Origin: Lentzea albidocapillata subsp. violacea
GTDB lineage: Bacteria; Actinomycetota; Actinomycetes; Mycobacteriales; Pseudonocardiaceae
Length of the DNA stretch: 64,000 nucleotides
Assembly (NCBI RefSeq): GCF_900100275.1
Contig: NZ_FNET01000002.1
Span: 62,001 to 126,000 of the forward strand
Direction: 5' to 3'
Below, in pieces: positions 16,171-26,818 of this stretch; the first letter of the stretch is position 1; each line of letters opens with the position of its first letter. Made by a program: the position numbers and the translations under genes. A model generated the notes under the pieces. That model searched no databases, was not told the DNA's origin, and saw only the letters and a program-made list of their open reading frames with translations.

Positions 16171-18303
16171 GTGATTTCGATGGAGTCCGCGACCAGCGTG
16201 GTCTGGGGCCATTGCGCGCTGGAACTGGTGGTGGACGTGTCGTCCGGCGGCCCGGTCGGCGTCCGTTCGCTCACCGCCGGAGGCGACCGCGCTGATCGTC
16301 CCCGGGCCGTGCAGCCGCTGGTCGAGCTGCTGGTGGCGGGCCAGGGACGGGCCCGGGTCTCGCACCGGTTCTCCGAGACCGCGGTGGGCACGCGGATGGT
16401 CTTCGCCGGTTCCTCCAGCGGCACCGACGGCAAGTGGCGCGAGCTGCACATCGACCTGAGGGACGAGCTGACCGGCCTGGTGGCGCGCACGACGTTCCGC
16501 TCGGTGGACGGGATCGCCGCCTGCCAGATCACCACCACCGTGACCAACCAGGGCCAGGAGCCGGTGCTGCTGCAGGGGTTGAGCTCCTTCGCCGCCGGCT
16601 TCGGCCACGCGCGGGCCGAGGACGTCGACCTGCTCAGAGCGGACAGCGAGTGGCTGGGAGAAGGACGGTGGGTCCGCCACCCGTTGCGCGACGGTGCCCT
16701 GCCCGACCTCGGCCTCGGGCTGCACGGGCAGGACGGCCGGGGCCGGGTCGCCGTCGTCAGCACCGGCACGTGGTCGACGGGAACGGTCCTGCCGACCGGC
16801 GGGCTCGTCGACCGGCGCACCCATCAGGCGTGGCTGTGGCAGGTCGAGCACAACGGAGCCTGGCGCTGGGAGGTGGCCGAGCGGATGAACGGCGTCTACG
16901 TCGCGCTGCTCGGGCCGACCGACATCGACCACCAGTGGCAGCAGCGCCTGCTGCCGGGTGAGTCGTTCACCTCCGTCCCGGTGTCGGTGGCGGTGTCGGC
17001 GTCCGGTGTGGACGGTGCGATCGCCGCGCTGACCCGGCATCGGCGCGAGATCGTGCGCCCGCACCGCGACCGCACCGCGTTGCCGGTGGTGTTCAACGAC
17101 TACATGAACACGCTGATGGGCGATCCCACGACGGAGAAGCTGCTGCCGTTGATCGACGCGGCCGCCGGCGCGGGTGCGGAGGTGTTCTGCGTCGACGCGG
17201 GCTGGTACGACAACGGCTCGAGCTGGTGGGACGGTGTCGGCGCGTGGGAGCCGTCGTCGACCAGGTTCCCCGCCGGCATCGAGGAGGTGATCGGGCACAT
17301 CCGCGCGCGCGGCATGGTGCCCGGCCTGTGGCTGGAGCCGGAGGTGATCGGCGTGCGCAGCCCGATGGCCGGCCGGCTGCCCGAGTCGGCGTTCCTGCAA
17401 CGGGGCGGTTTCCGGCTGGTCGAGCACGGCCGCTACCACCTGGACCTGCGCGACCCGCGAGCCGTCGCGCACCTCGACGCGGTGGTCGACCGGCTGGTCG
17501 GCGAGCTGGGCGTGGGGTACTTCAAGCTCGACTACAACATCGACGGTGGTGCGGGCACGGACCTGGCCGCGGACAGCGTCGGTGCCGGCCTGCTCGCCTG
17601 CAACCGGGCGCACCTCGCGTGGCTCGACGCGGTCCTGGACCGGCATCCCGGACTGGTCCTGGAGAACTGCGCGTCCGGCGCGATGCGGATGGACTACGCG
17701 ATGCTGGCGCGGATGCAGCTGCAGTCCACCAGCGACCAGCAGGACCACCTGCGTTACCCGCCGATCGCCGTGGCCGCGCCGATGTCGGTGCTGCCGGAGC
17801 AGTCGGCCAGCTGGGCCTACCCGCAGCCGGGCATGTCCGCCGAGGAGATGGCCTTCACGCTGTGCACCGGGATGCTTGGCCGCCTGTACCTGTCCGGTCG
17901 TCTCGACGCCATGACCGCGGCACAGCTGGATGCCGTGCGGGCGGCGGTGCGGGTGCACCAGGAGATCCGCGCCGACCTCGCCACCGCGGTTCCGTTGTGG
18001 CCCTTGGGTCTTCCCGCGTGGGACGACCGATGGCTGAGCCTCGCCCTGAAGTCCGGTGACCTCACCTACCTGGCGGTCTGGCGCCGCGGTGGTGACCGGA
18101 CGGACGTCACCCTGCCGTTGCCGCACCTGCGCGGCGCGGACATCGAGCTCGACGTGCTCCACCCGTCCGATCTGCCCGAGTGGACCTGCGACTGGGACGC
18201 GGACGCGGGAGTGCTGAACCTGACCGCCCACCGCGTCCCCGCGTCGGCCCGCCTGTTCCGGATCACCCAGGTCACCTCCCCCACCGAAGGGTTCGCACGA
18301 TGA
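16171..18303 (+). CDS. GH36 alpha-galactosidase
   Basis: Hydrolyses alpha-galactosides (melibiose, raffinose and similar). 710 residues with the GH36 layout: N-terminal beta-supersandwich (to about 300), catalytic (beta/alpha)8 barrel and C-terminal beta domain. The nucleophile is Asp454 in YFKLDYN and the acid/base Asp522 in STSDQQDH; DAGWYDNGSSWWDGVGAW and PGLWLEPEVIG are typical barrel motifs. There is no signal peptide, so it should act in the cytoplasm on sugars imported by the adjacent ABC transporter. GTG start; ATGA overlap with the binding-protein gene. Confidence 0.92.
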   Translation: MISMESATSVVWGHCALELVVDVSSGGPVGVRSLTAGGDRADRPRAVQPLVELLVAGQGRARVSHRFSETAVGTRMVFAGSSSGTDGKWRELHIDLRDELTGLVARTTFRSVDGIAACQITTTVTNQGQEPVLLQGLSSFAAGFGHARAEDVDLLRADSEWLGEGRWVRHPLRDGALPDLGLGLHGQDGRGRVAVVSTGTWSTGTVLPTGGLVDRRTHQAWLWQVEHNGAWRWEVAERMNGVYVALLGPTDIDHQWQQRLLPGESFTSVPVSVAVSASGVDGAIAALTRHRREIVRPHRDRTALPVVFNDYMNTLMGDPTTEKLLPLIDAAAGAGAEVFCVDAGWYDNGSSWWDGVGAWEPSSTRFPAGIEEVIGHIRARGMVPGLWLEPEVIGVRSPMAGRLPESAFLQRGGFRLVEHGRYHLDLRDPRAVAHLDAVVDRLVGELGVGYFKLDYNIDGGAGTDLAADSVGAGLLACNRAHLAWLDAVLDRHPGLVLENCASGAMRMDYAMLARMQLQSTSDQQDHLRYPPIAVAAPMSVLPEQSASWAYPQPGMSAEEMAFTLCTGMLGRLYLSGRLDAMTAAQLDAVRAAVRVHQEIRADLATAVPLWPLGLPAWDDRWLSLALKSGDLTYLAVWRRGGDRTDVTLPLPHLRGADIELDVLHPSDLPEWTCDWDADAGVLNLTAHRVPASARLFRITQVTSPTEGFAR

Positions 18304-19598
18304 AGAGACTGATCGGCGTTGCCACCGTCCTTTTGGCACTCACGGCGTGCAGCGATCCCGGTGCGGACACCGCGACCGTGGGAGCGGTCTCCTGGGCCGA
18401 TCCCACCGCGTCACTCAGCGGCGTCAAGCTGACCATGTGGGCCGCGCAGAACAGCAACACGGTGCCGGAGCAGGTGGTGGCGGCGTTCGAGAAGGCGACC
18501 GGTGCCGACGTCGACGTCGTGACGATCCCGGATCCGTACGAACAGGGCGTGCAGACCAAGGTGGCGACCGGTGACAAGCCGGACCTCGCCTTCTGGCAGC
18601 CCACCGCGTCCATGCTCACCGCGATCAACGCCAAGGCGAACCTCCAGCCGCTCACCGGCGCGCCGTGGTTGCCGAAGCTGGCGCCGGAGCTCAAGGACAT
18701 CACCGGCCTTCTCGACGGCACGCGCTATGCGGCACTGGTCACCAGCCCGGCTGTGGAAGGCGTGTACTACAACAAGGACGTGTTCGCGGCCAACGGGATC
18801 ACGGAACTGCCGAAGAACTTCGACGACATGATCACCAAGGCCAGGGCGCTCAAGGCCAACGGCGTCACGCCGTTCTTCGAGATGGCCGGTGACCGCTGGG
18901 CCACCCAGTGGTGGGTGCAGGTGCTGCTCGCCGACGCCGCCAGGAACGGTCTCTGGGAGAGGATCAACACCGGCAAGGAGACCTTCACCAGTCCGGTCGT
19001 GGTCGACGCGATCAAGAAGTACAAGGCCCTCATCGACGAAGGCCTGTTCAACGCCGACATCAAGACCGCGAAGTTCGAGGACCAGGGCGCCGCGCTGCTC
19101 GACGGCAGGGCCGCGATGGTCGTGCAGGTCAACTCGTTCTTCGGGCAGCTGCAGGCAAAGTCCGACACTGCGGCGCTCGATCGGAGGATCGGGTTCTTCC
19201 CGATCTCGCCGTCCGGCAACGTCGGCACGTTCATCCCGGACCAGTCCAACGCGCTCGTCGCGTTCCGTACCGGGGACGCCCGGCGCGAGGCGGCGGCCCG
19301 GCAGCTGCTCGCGTACTGGATGGGGCCCGGCTACCAGGAGTTCGTCACCGCCCGCAGGACCGTCTCGCTGCAGCCCGCCGTCGCGAACCCCGCCGGTGTG
19401 CCGAAAGCGCTGCTCGACGTGCACGCGTCACTGGGCACCGCGGTCGGTTCCCTGCAGGTGCTGGCGGTCGCGAACCCGGACCTGTACATCAACCTCGCGG
19501 ACATGATCGTCGGGACGATGACGCCGGAGCAGGTCGCGAAGGCGACGCAGGACCAGTTCGCCCAGCTGGCCAAGGCGGCCGGGGCGCCGGGGTTCTGA
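18300..19598 (+). CDS. carbohydrate ABC transporter substrate-binding lipoprotein
   Basis: 432-residue family-1 extracellular binding protein. Signal peptide with lipobox LTAC (Cys17), so it is tethered to the outside of the membrane. Characteristic segments are KLTMWAAQNSN, DVVTIPDPYEQGVQTKVATGDKPDLAFWQP, VYYNKDVFAANGI and DGRAAMVVQVNSFF. The context with GH36 suggests an alpha-galactoside ligand. It overlaps both neighbours, consistent with one operon. Confidence 0.93.
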   Translation: MKRLIGVATVLLALTACSDPGADTATVGAVSWADPTASLSGVKLTMWAAQNSNTVPEQVVAAFEKATGADVDVVTIPDPYEQGVQTKVATGDKPDLAFWQPTASMLTAINAKANLQPLTGAPWLPKLAPELKDITGLLDGTRYAALVTSPAVEGVYYNKDVFAANGITELPKNFDDMITKARALKANGVTPFFEMAGDRWATQWWVQVLLADAARNGLWERINTGKETFTSPVVVDAIKKYKALIDEGLFNADIKTAKFEDQGAALLDGRAAMVVQVNSFFGQLQAKSDTAALDRRIGFFPISPSGNVGTFIPDQSNALVAFRTGDARREAAARQLLAYWMGPGYQEFVTARRTVSLQPAVANPAGVPKALLDVHASLGTAVGSLQVLAVANPDLYINLADMIVGTMTPEQVAKATQDQFAQLAKAAGAPGF

Positions 19599-20527
19599 TG
19601 CCGGTCTCCCCCACCGCTGTGCGGGAGCGGCCACGAACCCGGCCGCTGCCCGCGCCGGCCCCGCCCCGTCGCGGCGCCGTCCGGCGGCAGACACATCCGA
19701 TGTGGTTCATGGCACCGGCGTTCGCCATCCTGCTCGTGTTCTTCTTCGTCCCGACGCTGTTCAACTTCGTCTACGCGTTCACCGACTGGTCGGGCTTCAA
19801 GAGCGCGATCAACCCGGTGGGGCTGGACAACTTCACCCAGCTCGCGTCGGACGGCACGCTGCTGCGGGCGGTGCGGATCACCCTCGTCTACGCCGTGCTG
19901 GTCGCCCTGTTCCAGAACCTCTTCGGTTTCGGGCTCGCGGTCCTGCTCGAACGGGACACCACGCTCAACCGGGTGGCGCGGATCTTCTTCCTGGTGCCCG
20001 TGCTGATGTCCGCGCTCGCCGTCGGCTACATCTTCCAGGCGTTGCTGAAACCACAGGGCAGCCTCAACAGCCTGCTGGGCATCGACTACGCCTGGCTCGG
20101 TGACACCACGTGGACGATCGTGGTGGTCGCGATGATCCACGCGTGGAAGTGGATGGGCCTGTCCATGCTCATCTACCTGGCGGGCCTGAAGACCATCCCC
20201 GAGGACCTGCTGGAGGCGGCGCACATCGACGGTGCCTCCCGCGCCAGGGCGTTCTGGTCGATCAGGTTCCCGCTGCTGGCACCCGCGGTCACGTTCAACG
20301 TGGCCACCGCGTTGCTGGGGTCGATGAACGGGTTCGACATCGTCCAGGCCACGACCGGCGGAGGGCCGGCGCGCACCACCGAGATCCTCAACATCTTCAT
20401 CTACCGCACCTTCGGGCAGGGCCTGTTCGCCCAGGCCACCGCGATGAGCCTGGTGCTGTTCCTGCTCGTCGCCCTGCTGGCGTTCCCCGTGATCCGCATG
20501 CTGCGCAGGCGGGAGGAGGTTCTGTGA
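19598..20527 (+). CDS. sugar ABC transporter permease (MalF/UgpA type)
   Basis: 309 residues with six membrane segments and the EAA loop (EDLLEAAHIDGASRARAFW) that contacts the ATPase. A proline- and arginine-rich cytosolic N-terminus precedes the first segment. Start ATG 19598 lies inside the stop of the binding-protein gene (TGATG). Forms the transmembrane pair with the next gene. Confidence 0.93.
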   Translation: MPVSPTAVRERPRTRPLPAPAPPRRGAVRRQTHPMWFMAPAFAILLVFFFVPTLFNFVYAFTDWSGFKSAINPVGLDNFTQLASDGTLLRAVRITLVYAVLVALFQNLFGFGLAVLLERDTTLNRVARIFFLVPVLMSALAVGYIFQALLKPQGSLNSLLGIDYAWLGDTTWTIVVVAMIHAWKWMGLSMLIYLAGLKTIPEDLLEAAHIDGASRARAFWSIRFPLLAPAVTFNVATALLGSMNGFDIVQATTGGGPARTTEILNIFIYRTFGQGLFAQATAMSLVLFLLVALLAFPVIRMLRRREEVL

Positions 20528-21345
20528 CCAGGTTCTGGACCAGGGCGCAGCCGGTCGCGGCGATCGCGCTCGTGCTCGTCGTGATCGGTGTCCCGCTGTG
20601 GCTGGTGGTGGTGACGGCGGCGAAGTCCCAGGGCGAGGCGCTCGACCCGGACCTGTCCCTGCCGCGGGACTGGCGGTTGCTGGAGAACCTGCGGCAGGTG
20701 TGGGACGAGGGCGAGGTGCCCACCGCGTTCCTCGGCAGTCTGCTGGTCGTCGTGCCGGCCGTCGCGTTGCTGCTGACGTTCGGGTCGATGGCGGCCTGGA
20801 TCCTGGCCCGCCGCGCGACCCGGCTGAACGCCGTGCTGTACGCGCTGGGCATCAGCGGCATCGTGCTGCCGCCGGCCGTCGTCACGGTGGTGCTGTTGCT
20901 GCGCCAGCTCGGGCTCGCGGGCAGCGCGGCCGGCATGATCGGCGTGTACACGGGCATCTACCTGTCCACGGTGATCTTCTTCGTCACCGGCTTCGTGCGG
21001 ACCATCCCGCCGGCGCTGGAGGAGGCCGCCCAGATCGACGGCGCGGGCCCGTTCACGGTGTTCTGGCGGGTCGTGCTGCCGCTGCTGCGGCCGGTGCTCG
21101 CCACCGCCACGATCCTGATCTGCCTCTACGTGTGGAACGACGTGTTCTACGCCTTCTTCGTCATCGGCGGCCGGCTCGACACCCTGCCGCTGAACCTGTT
21201 CCGCGTGGCGAGTGCCGGTCTGTACCTCAACAACTGGCATCTGATCTTCGCCTACGTCGTGCTGATGAGCCTGCCACTCGTCGTCGTGCTCGCCGTCGCC
21301 CAGCGCAGGATCATCGCGGGCATCACGGGCGGCGCCGTCAAATGA
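20524..21345 (+). CDS. sugar ABC transporter permease (MalG/UgpE type)
   Basis: 273 residues with six membrane segments and the EAA loop (PPALEEAAQIDGAGPFTVFW). GTG start overlapping the first permease (GTGA). No ATP-binding subunit gene occurs in the operon; actinomycete sugar importers of this class usually share an unlinked MsiK-type ATPase. Confidence 0.93.
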   Translation: MTRFWTRAQPVAAIALVLVVIGVPLWLVVVTAAKSQGEALDPDLSLPRDWRLLENLRQVWDEGEVPTAFLGSLLVVVPAVALLLTFGSMAAWILARRATRLNAVLYALGISGIVLPPAVVTVVLLLRQLGLAGSAAGMIGVYTGIYLSTVIFFVTGFVRTIPPALEEAAQIDGAGPFTVFWRVVLPLLRPVLATATILICLYVWNDVFYAFFVIGGRLDTLPLNLFRVASAGLYLNNWHLIFAYVVLMSLPLVVVLAVAQRRIIAGITGGAVK

Positions 21346-21362
21346 TCCCGAATGGAGCTGCC

Positions 21363-23882
21363 ATGCGTATCCCTGCCTGCGCGGTCGTCGCCGCGTTAGC
21401 GCTCACCACCCTGTCGCCACCGATCGCGGTCGCCGCGACCGAAACAGTGCGCGTGGACCTCGCTTCGCCGACGGGCAAGTTCCGCGGCGGTGCCACGGGC
21501 ATGCTGTACGGCCTGGGCGATGCCGGTGTCCCGTCCCAGGACCTGGTCGCCGGCATGCGGCTGCGCAGCATCTCGCAGAAGGCGCCGGACGGGGACCAGC
21601 ACCCGAACGGCGACGCGCTGAAGCTCGCCGACGGGTTCTTCGCCACGGGCGGCAGCGAGATGCACATCTACTCGCAGGACGCGTACAGCAAGTGGCCCTA
21701 CGAGGACCTCGGCATCGACGACTACGTCGCCAAACTGCGGCCGCAGCTGGAGAAGGTCGCCCAGCGCCCTGACCGCGACCGGTTCGTGTGGACGATCTTC
21801 AACGAGCCGGACGGCATCTGGTACTCGGACTGGGCGAACAAGAAGCAGAAGTTCTTCGCCGACTGGACCAGGGTCTACCGGCTGGTGAAGTCCGTGCTGC
21901 CCAACGCGCGCATCACCGGCATCGGCGAGACCCGGTACCGCGCGGACCACCTGCGTGAGTTCCTCACCTACGCCAAGGCGAACAACGTGCTGCCGGAGAT
22001 CACCAGCTGGCACGAGCTCGGCCCCGACTCGCTGGCGCTCTACCGCGGCCACCACGCGGAGTACCGCGAGATGGAACGGCAGCTCGGCATCTCGCCGAGG
22101 GAGATCGTGATCAACGAGTACTCCAACCGGCGGGACACCTCGGTGCCCGGCCAGATGGTCCAGTGGATCACCATGCTGGAAGACACCAAAGTGGACGGTC
22201 ACATGGCGTTCTGGTCCATGGCCGGCAACCTCAGCGACCACGCCGTGCGGGCCGGCCGTGCCAACGGCGGCTGGTGGCTCACCAAGTGGTACGGCGACCT
22301 GTCCGGCGACACCGTCAGGGTGACGCCGCCGCAGCCGAACACCAGGGACACGGTGCAGGGACTGGCCACCCGTGATGGCGACCGGGCAACCGTGCTGCTC
22401 GGTGGCACGGCGAACGCGGTGAACGTCGCTCTCACGGGCATCGACCGCAGGGTCTTCGGCGACCAGGTAGACGTGCGCGTCTCCAAGATCGGCTGGACCG
22501 GTTACGAGGGTGACGCCGGCCAGCCGCCGGTCGTCGCGGCCTCCAGGGTCCGCGTGGCGGACGGCAAGGCCACCATCGCCGTGCCGGGAGGCGACCGGCT
22601 CGCCGCCTACCAGGTGATCGTCACGCCGGCCGGCTCCGGCGCGCCACCGGTCGCGAACGCGCCGTGGCAGGCGAGCTACGAAGCCGAGAACGGCCTGGTG
22701 GAGAACGCTCAGGTGTACACCCAGGACGACGGCTCGGGTTCCTGGGACATGGCCATGCGCTACACCACGTCGGGCCGCAAGGACGTCGGTTCCATGAACA
22801 GGCCGGACTCCCGCGTCACCGTCGACGTGACCGTGCCACGGACCGGCACCTACAAACTCGGCACCTTCTACGGCACCAACGCGTTCGTCGGTCAGACGGC
22901 CCTCTACGTCGACGACGCCCACGTGCGGAACCTCGTCCTGCCCGCGACCCTCAACTGGACCTATCGCGGCAGGCACGACACCACCGTCGCGCTCACCGCG
23001 GGCACGCACCGGATCTCGTTGCGCACCAGCGGTCCCGGTGGCCATCTCGGTGGCTCGGCGGACATCACGCTCGACCGCCTGGACCTGACCGAGGTCACCG
23101 GCCCGGAACGGACCACGTACCCGCTGTCCGACGCGCGCGGTTCCAGCCGCGGCGGAGTCCTGCGGGCCGGAGAGTCCGCCACCACCTACGTGTCCGCGGC
23201 GGAGGACGGCTACTACCGCCTGGACACCGCCTGGACGGCGACCGGGCGCGGCACCCTGGGCCTTACCCTCTCCGGCCGCCACGTCGCCGGTGCCGGCCAG
23301 ACCGCCACCCGCGCGGGTTCCTGGAACGGCAGCACGACGGTGCACCTGAAGGCGGGCATCACCGAGGTCAAGCTGTCCAACGAGGGCCGCACCCCGCTCG
23401 TCGCCGGCACTCTCACCGTGACCCGTGACGCCGCGGCCGACCGGAACGCGGTCCGCGTCGAGGCCGAGACTGGACAGCTCGCGGGCGGCGCGGCGATCGC
23501 GTCGAGCCCCTGGGCGTCCGGTGGCTCCTACGTCGGCTACGTCGGCAACAACGGCACGCTCACGGTTCCGCGTACCGGAGCGGCCGGGCAGTACAACCTG
23601 ACCGTCGCCTATGCCCAGGCGGACAAGAACACCGGGCACGCCTACAACACCGACATCATCAACCGGTCACTCGTCGCCACCGAGGCGGGCGGCAAGGCGA
23701 CGGCCGCGCGGTACCGCCACAACTACACGTGGGACGGCTTCTGGCTGGAGACCTCTCCGCTCGAGCTGGCCACCCCAGGTAGCGCGGTGACCTTCGGCAA
23801 TCCGGCGGCGTGGGGGCCGAACGTCGACTGGGTCCAGTTCGCACCGCTGGTCGTGGCGAACAACGTGACGCGGCGGCGCTGA
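21363..23882 (+). CDS. secreted clan-A glycosidase (GH39-like) with carbohydrate-binding modules
   Basis: 839 residues. A signal peptide cut near IAVAAT, a (beta/alpha)8 retaining-glycosidase domain (about 30-430) with probable acid/base Glu148 (IFNEPDG) and nucleophile Glu252 (VINEYSN), then two or more beta-sandwich CBM6/CBM35-like modules. The first begins near WQASYEAENG and the last covers AVRVEAETGQ to VDWVQFAP. It is outside the cell and would release the sugar taken up by the preceding transporter. I prefer ATG 21363 (GGAG six bases upstream, good signal peptide) to ATG 21342, which overlaps the permease stop. GH39-like is a motif-based guess; a related clan-A family is possible. Confidence 0.82.
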   Translation: MRIPACAVVAALALTTLSPPIAVAATETVRVDLASPTGKFRGGATGMLYGLGDAGVPSQDLVAGMRLRSISQKAPDGDQHPNGDALKLADGFFATGGSEMHIYSQDAYSKWPYEDLGIDDYVAKLRPQLEKVAQRPDRDRFVWTIFNEPDGIWYSDWANKKQKFFADWTRVYRLVKSVLPNARITGIGETRYRADHLREFLTYAKANNVLPEITSWHELGPDSLALYRGHHAEYREMERQLGISPREIVINEYSNRRDTSVPGQMVQWITMLEDTKVDGHMAFWSMAGNLSDHAVRAGRANGGWWLTKWYGDLSGDTVRVTPPQPNTRDTVQGLATRDGDRATVLLGGTANAVNVALTGIDRRVFGDQVDVRVSKIGWTGYEGDAGQPPVVAASRVRVADGKATIAVPGGDRLAAYQVIVTPAGSGAPPVANAPWQASYEAENGLVENAQVYTQDDGSGSWDMAMRYTTSGRKDVGSMNRPDSRVTVDVTVPRTGTYKLGTFYGTNAFVGQTALYVDDAHVRNLVLPATLNWTYRGRHDTTVALTAGTHRISLRTSGPGGHLGGSADITLDRLDLTEVTGPERTTYPLSDARGSSRGGVLRAGESATTYVSAAEDGYYRLDTAWTATGRGTLGLTLSGRHVAGAGQTATRAGSWNGSTTVHLKAGITEVKLSNEGRTPLVAGTLTVTRDAAADRNAVRVEAETGQLAGGAAIASSPWASGGSYVGYVGNNGTLTVPRTGAAGQYNLTVAYAQADKNTGHAYNTDIINRSLVATEAGGKATAARYRHNYTWDGFWLETSPLELATPGSAVTFGNPAAWGPNVDWVQFAPLVVANNVTRRR

Positions 23883-23902
23883 GGGGTTCGAATCGCGAGG
23901 GC

Positions 23903-23936
23903 GGGTACCGGCCGCCGATCCTGTCGGCCGGTACCC
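23903..23936. terminator. strong hairpin terminator after the galactoside operon
   Basis: Perfect 12-bp stem (23903-23914 with 23925-23936) around a 10-base loop, 20 bases after the glycosidase stop. There is no U-run, as usual for high-GC actinomycete terminators. Confidence 0.75.
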
Positions 23937-24059
23937 GGATCTCCCCGTGGCGATTGGTGCGGACGCTCGCCCCGACCGGTGGCGTCCGCATCGCACAGTC
24001 TGCCGGAAAACCGCACTGCGCAACCTTGCGAGGCCCTTTCGATGGGATCTCGGTGTCGT

Positions 24060-24251
24060 CTACTCGTTGCCGACGCAGGTGGTGCAGTAATGGGGCCCCA
24101 GCGGGCGGTCCGAACCGGCCCAGCCCGCGACGTCCGCCTGCAACCAGAGCAGGTCCCACGCGATGGGGCCGGTGCTGCTGGTGCGGCGCGACCGCCCGCA
24201 GCCGTCACACACGAGGATCGTTCCCGCGGTGCCCTCGTCGGCGGTTGGCAT
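24060..24251 (-). CDS. small zinc-ribbon protein
   Basis: 63-residue protein with two cysteine pairs, CDGC near the N-terminus and CTTC near the C-terminus, about 35 residues apart, matching a four-Cys zinc ribbon. The middle contains a Trp-rich stretch (AWDLLWLQADVAGWAG). ATG 24251 is used; GTG three codons upstream (24260) is also possible. Too short for function prediction; such proteins often bind nucleic acid or a partner protein. It sits alone, with a hairpin and a repeat element upstream. Confidence 0.6.
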   Translation of the reverse strand: MPTADEGTAGTILVCDGCGRSRRTSSTGPIAWDLLWLQADVAGWAGSDRPLGPHYCTTCVGNE

Positions 24252-24285
24252 GCCCGTCACGCTGATACGGCCTTTCTTCGTGCAG

Positions 24286-24319
24286 CAGGCACCGGCCGCA
24301 ACTTGGCGGCCGGTGCCTG
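24286..24319. other. 14-bp hairpin in the leader of the zinc-ribbon gene
   Basis: Perfect 14-bp stem (24286-24299 with 24306-24319) and 6-base loop AACTTG, lying between the upstream repeat (24394) and the start at 24251 on the minus strand. It could be an attenuator or leader structure for the small gene, or a terminator for transcription from the left. Confidence 0.5.
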
Positions 24320-24507
24320 GCCTTCCCCGGAACCCGCAGGCACACGCGCCCCCGACGGGCGTGAACCCGCGGCGCCCAGCATGCCCGATACATGCACTGT
24401 GCAACCTTACGAACTCCTTCCGAAGGCACGCAGGCCTTCGCGGATGCGTCCACCATGACAACGTGGTAGAAGCAGCAGCACTGAAAATCCCCGACGAAAA
24501 GCAGGAC

Positions 24508-25187
<680 letters not shown>

Positions 25188-25191
<4 letters not shown>

Positions 25192-26555
25192 CGGTGCGCC
25201 GTCCCTCGTTGCGCTGGAGGGTCGCCGCCGCGCTCGGCCTGGGCTCGTTCCTGGTCACCAGCCTGCTGGCCGTCGCCACCTGGAACCTCGCGTCCGACTA
25301 CATGCTGCGGCAACGCCTGCAGGCCACGACGCGCCAGGCCGAGGTCAACCTCCGGCTGGTCGAGGCAGCCGTGCGCACGGAGTCGGACGGTCTGACCGAA
25401 CTGCTCACCGGCCTGACCACCGATCCCGACTCGACCATCATGCTGTTCCGCTCGGGTGAGGTGCTGACGAGCGGGCGGCAGGTCGATCCCGGCGTGGTGC
25501 CGGACGACCTTCTGTCGCTGGCCCGCAGCGGTGTGCCGGCACGGCAGCGGCTGCACGCCGACGGCATCCCGGTGCTCGTGGTGGCCCAGCCCCTCACCAC
25601 CACCAGAGGCCTTTACGTGGAGCTCTTCCCGCTCGTCCAGCTCGACCGCACGTTCCGGTTCCTCAGCGGCCTGCTGATCGCCGGCACGGTGCTGAGCGGC
25701 CTGATCGGGATGGCGCTCGGCTCCTGGGCGAGCAGACGCGCGTTGCGGCCGTTGAGCCAGCTGACCGTCGCCGCGTCCCGCATCGCGGGTGGTGATCTGA
25801 AGGCGCGGCTGCCCGACCAGGCCGATCCCGATCTCGCTCCGCTCGCCACCACGTTCAACTCCACCGCCGACGCGCTGGAGCAACGGGTGCTGCGTGACGC
25901 CCGGTTCGCCGGCGACGTCAGCCACGAACTCCGATCACCGCTCACGACGATGGTGAACGCGGCCGCCGTGCTGCGCCGCAGACAGGCCGAACTGCCCGGC
26001 ACGGCGGGCAAGGCACTCGGCCTGCTCACGTCCGAAGTGGACAGGTTCGCGCGCATGGTGGTCGACCTCATGGAGATCAGCCGCGCCGACCAGGACGGTG
26101 ACCTCGACGCGTTCGAACCGCTCGACGTCGGCGGCCTCGTTCACGGCGTCGCGGGCATCCGCCTGGGCGAGGACGTCGAGATCGTCGTCGACCCGCCTTC
26201 ACCGCTGGTGCTCGGCGACCGCCGCAGACTGGACCGGGTCGTCGGCAACCTCATCGAGAACGCCGAATGCCATGCGGGAGGCGCGGTCCGGCTCGCCGTG
26301 CTCCGCCACGAGGGCAACGTCCGGCTCGAGGTCGACGACGCGGGTCCCGGTGTGCCGGGCGAGATGCGCGTGCAGGTGTTCGAGCGCTTCACCCGTGGTA
26401 GCAGGGCAGGCAGCCGGGGCACGGGCGCCGGCAGCGGACTCGGCCTCGCACTCGTCGCCGAGCACGTCCGCCGTCACGATGGGAAGGTGTGGGTGGAGGA
26501 CCGGCCAGGCGGCGGAGCGAGGTTCGTCGTGGAGATCCCGGAAGCCGCCTCATGA
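25188..26555 (+). CDS. sensor histidine kinase
   Basis: 455 residues. Two membrane segments (about 8-30 and 150-175) flank an extracytoplasmic sensor of about 120 residues, followed by HAMP, a HisKA domain with His246 (GDVSHELRSPLTT) and an HATPase with N box NLIENAECHAGG, DDAGPGVP and GSGLGLALVAEH. Partner of the preceding response regulator. The sensory domain resembles nothing I can name. A lipoprotein gene follows directly and may tune it. Confidence 0.93.
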
Positions 26556-26752
26556 GAGCCGTCATCGTCGCGACCACGTTCCTGCTGTGCACCGCATGCG
26601 GTGTGTCCACACAGGACGAGCCGGAACCGATCGGCACCTCGACGACAGGTGAGGCGCCCACTCCCGTGGTGACGCAACGACCCCACTCACCGCCTGAGCT
26701 CACGTCGGCCACACCGGGCACGCCGACCACTCCCCTGGTGAGCGATCGTTAG
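26552..26752 (+). CDS. small lipoprotein coupled to the two-component system
   Basis: 66 residues: signal peptide with lipobox LCTAC (Cys16) and a short Pro/Thr-rich tail with no domain. It overlaps the kinase stop by ATGA, so it is translated with it. Lipoproteins encoded with actinomycete two-component systems (CseA is the known example) can restrain the sensor; a similar role here is inference. Confidence 0.65.
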   Translation: MRAVIVATTFLLCTACGVSTQDEPEPIGTSTTGEAPTPVVTQRPHSPPELTSATPGTPTTPLVSDR

Positions 26753-26818
26753 CCATTCGTAGGTTCACATCGGCAGCGATTCGGACAGGATGGGAGAAAT
26801 CTGCCGGGAGGACACGTT

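Larger units (their letters stand above)
24013..24412 (-). repeat. 19-base direct repeat flanking the zinc-ribbon gene
   Basis: Copies at 24013-24031 and 24394-24412 agree at 17 of 19 positions (GCACTGNGCAACCTTNCGA). On the minus strand both read TCGNAAGGTTGCNCAGTGC and are followed by CGG/ATG, so each could hold a promoter -35-like element (TTGCRC). They bracket the 24060-24251 gene. Function unknown. Confidence 0.5.

Noticed and set aside
16135..18339. 734-codon open frame on the minus strand opposite the GH36 gene
   Set aside because: Antisense shadow of the alpha-galactosidase; low-complexity translation, no recognised domain.
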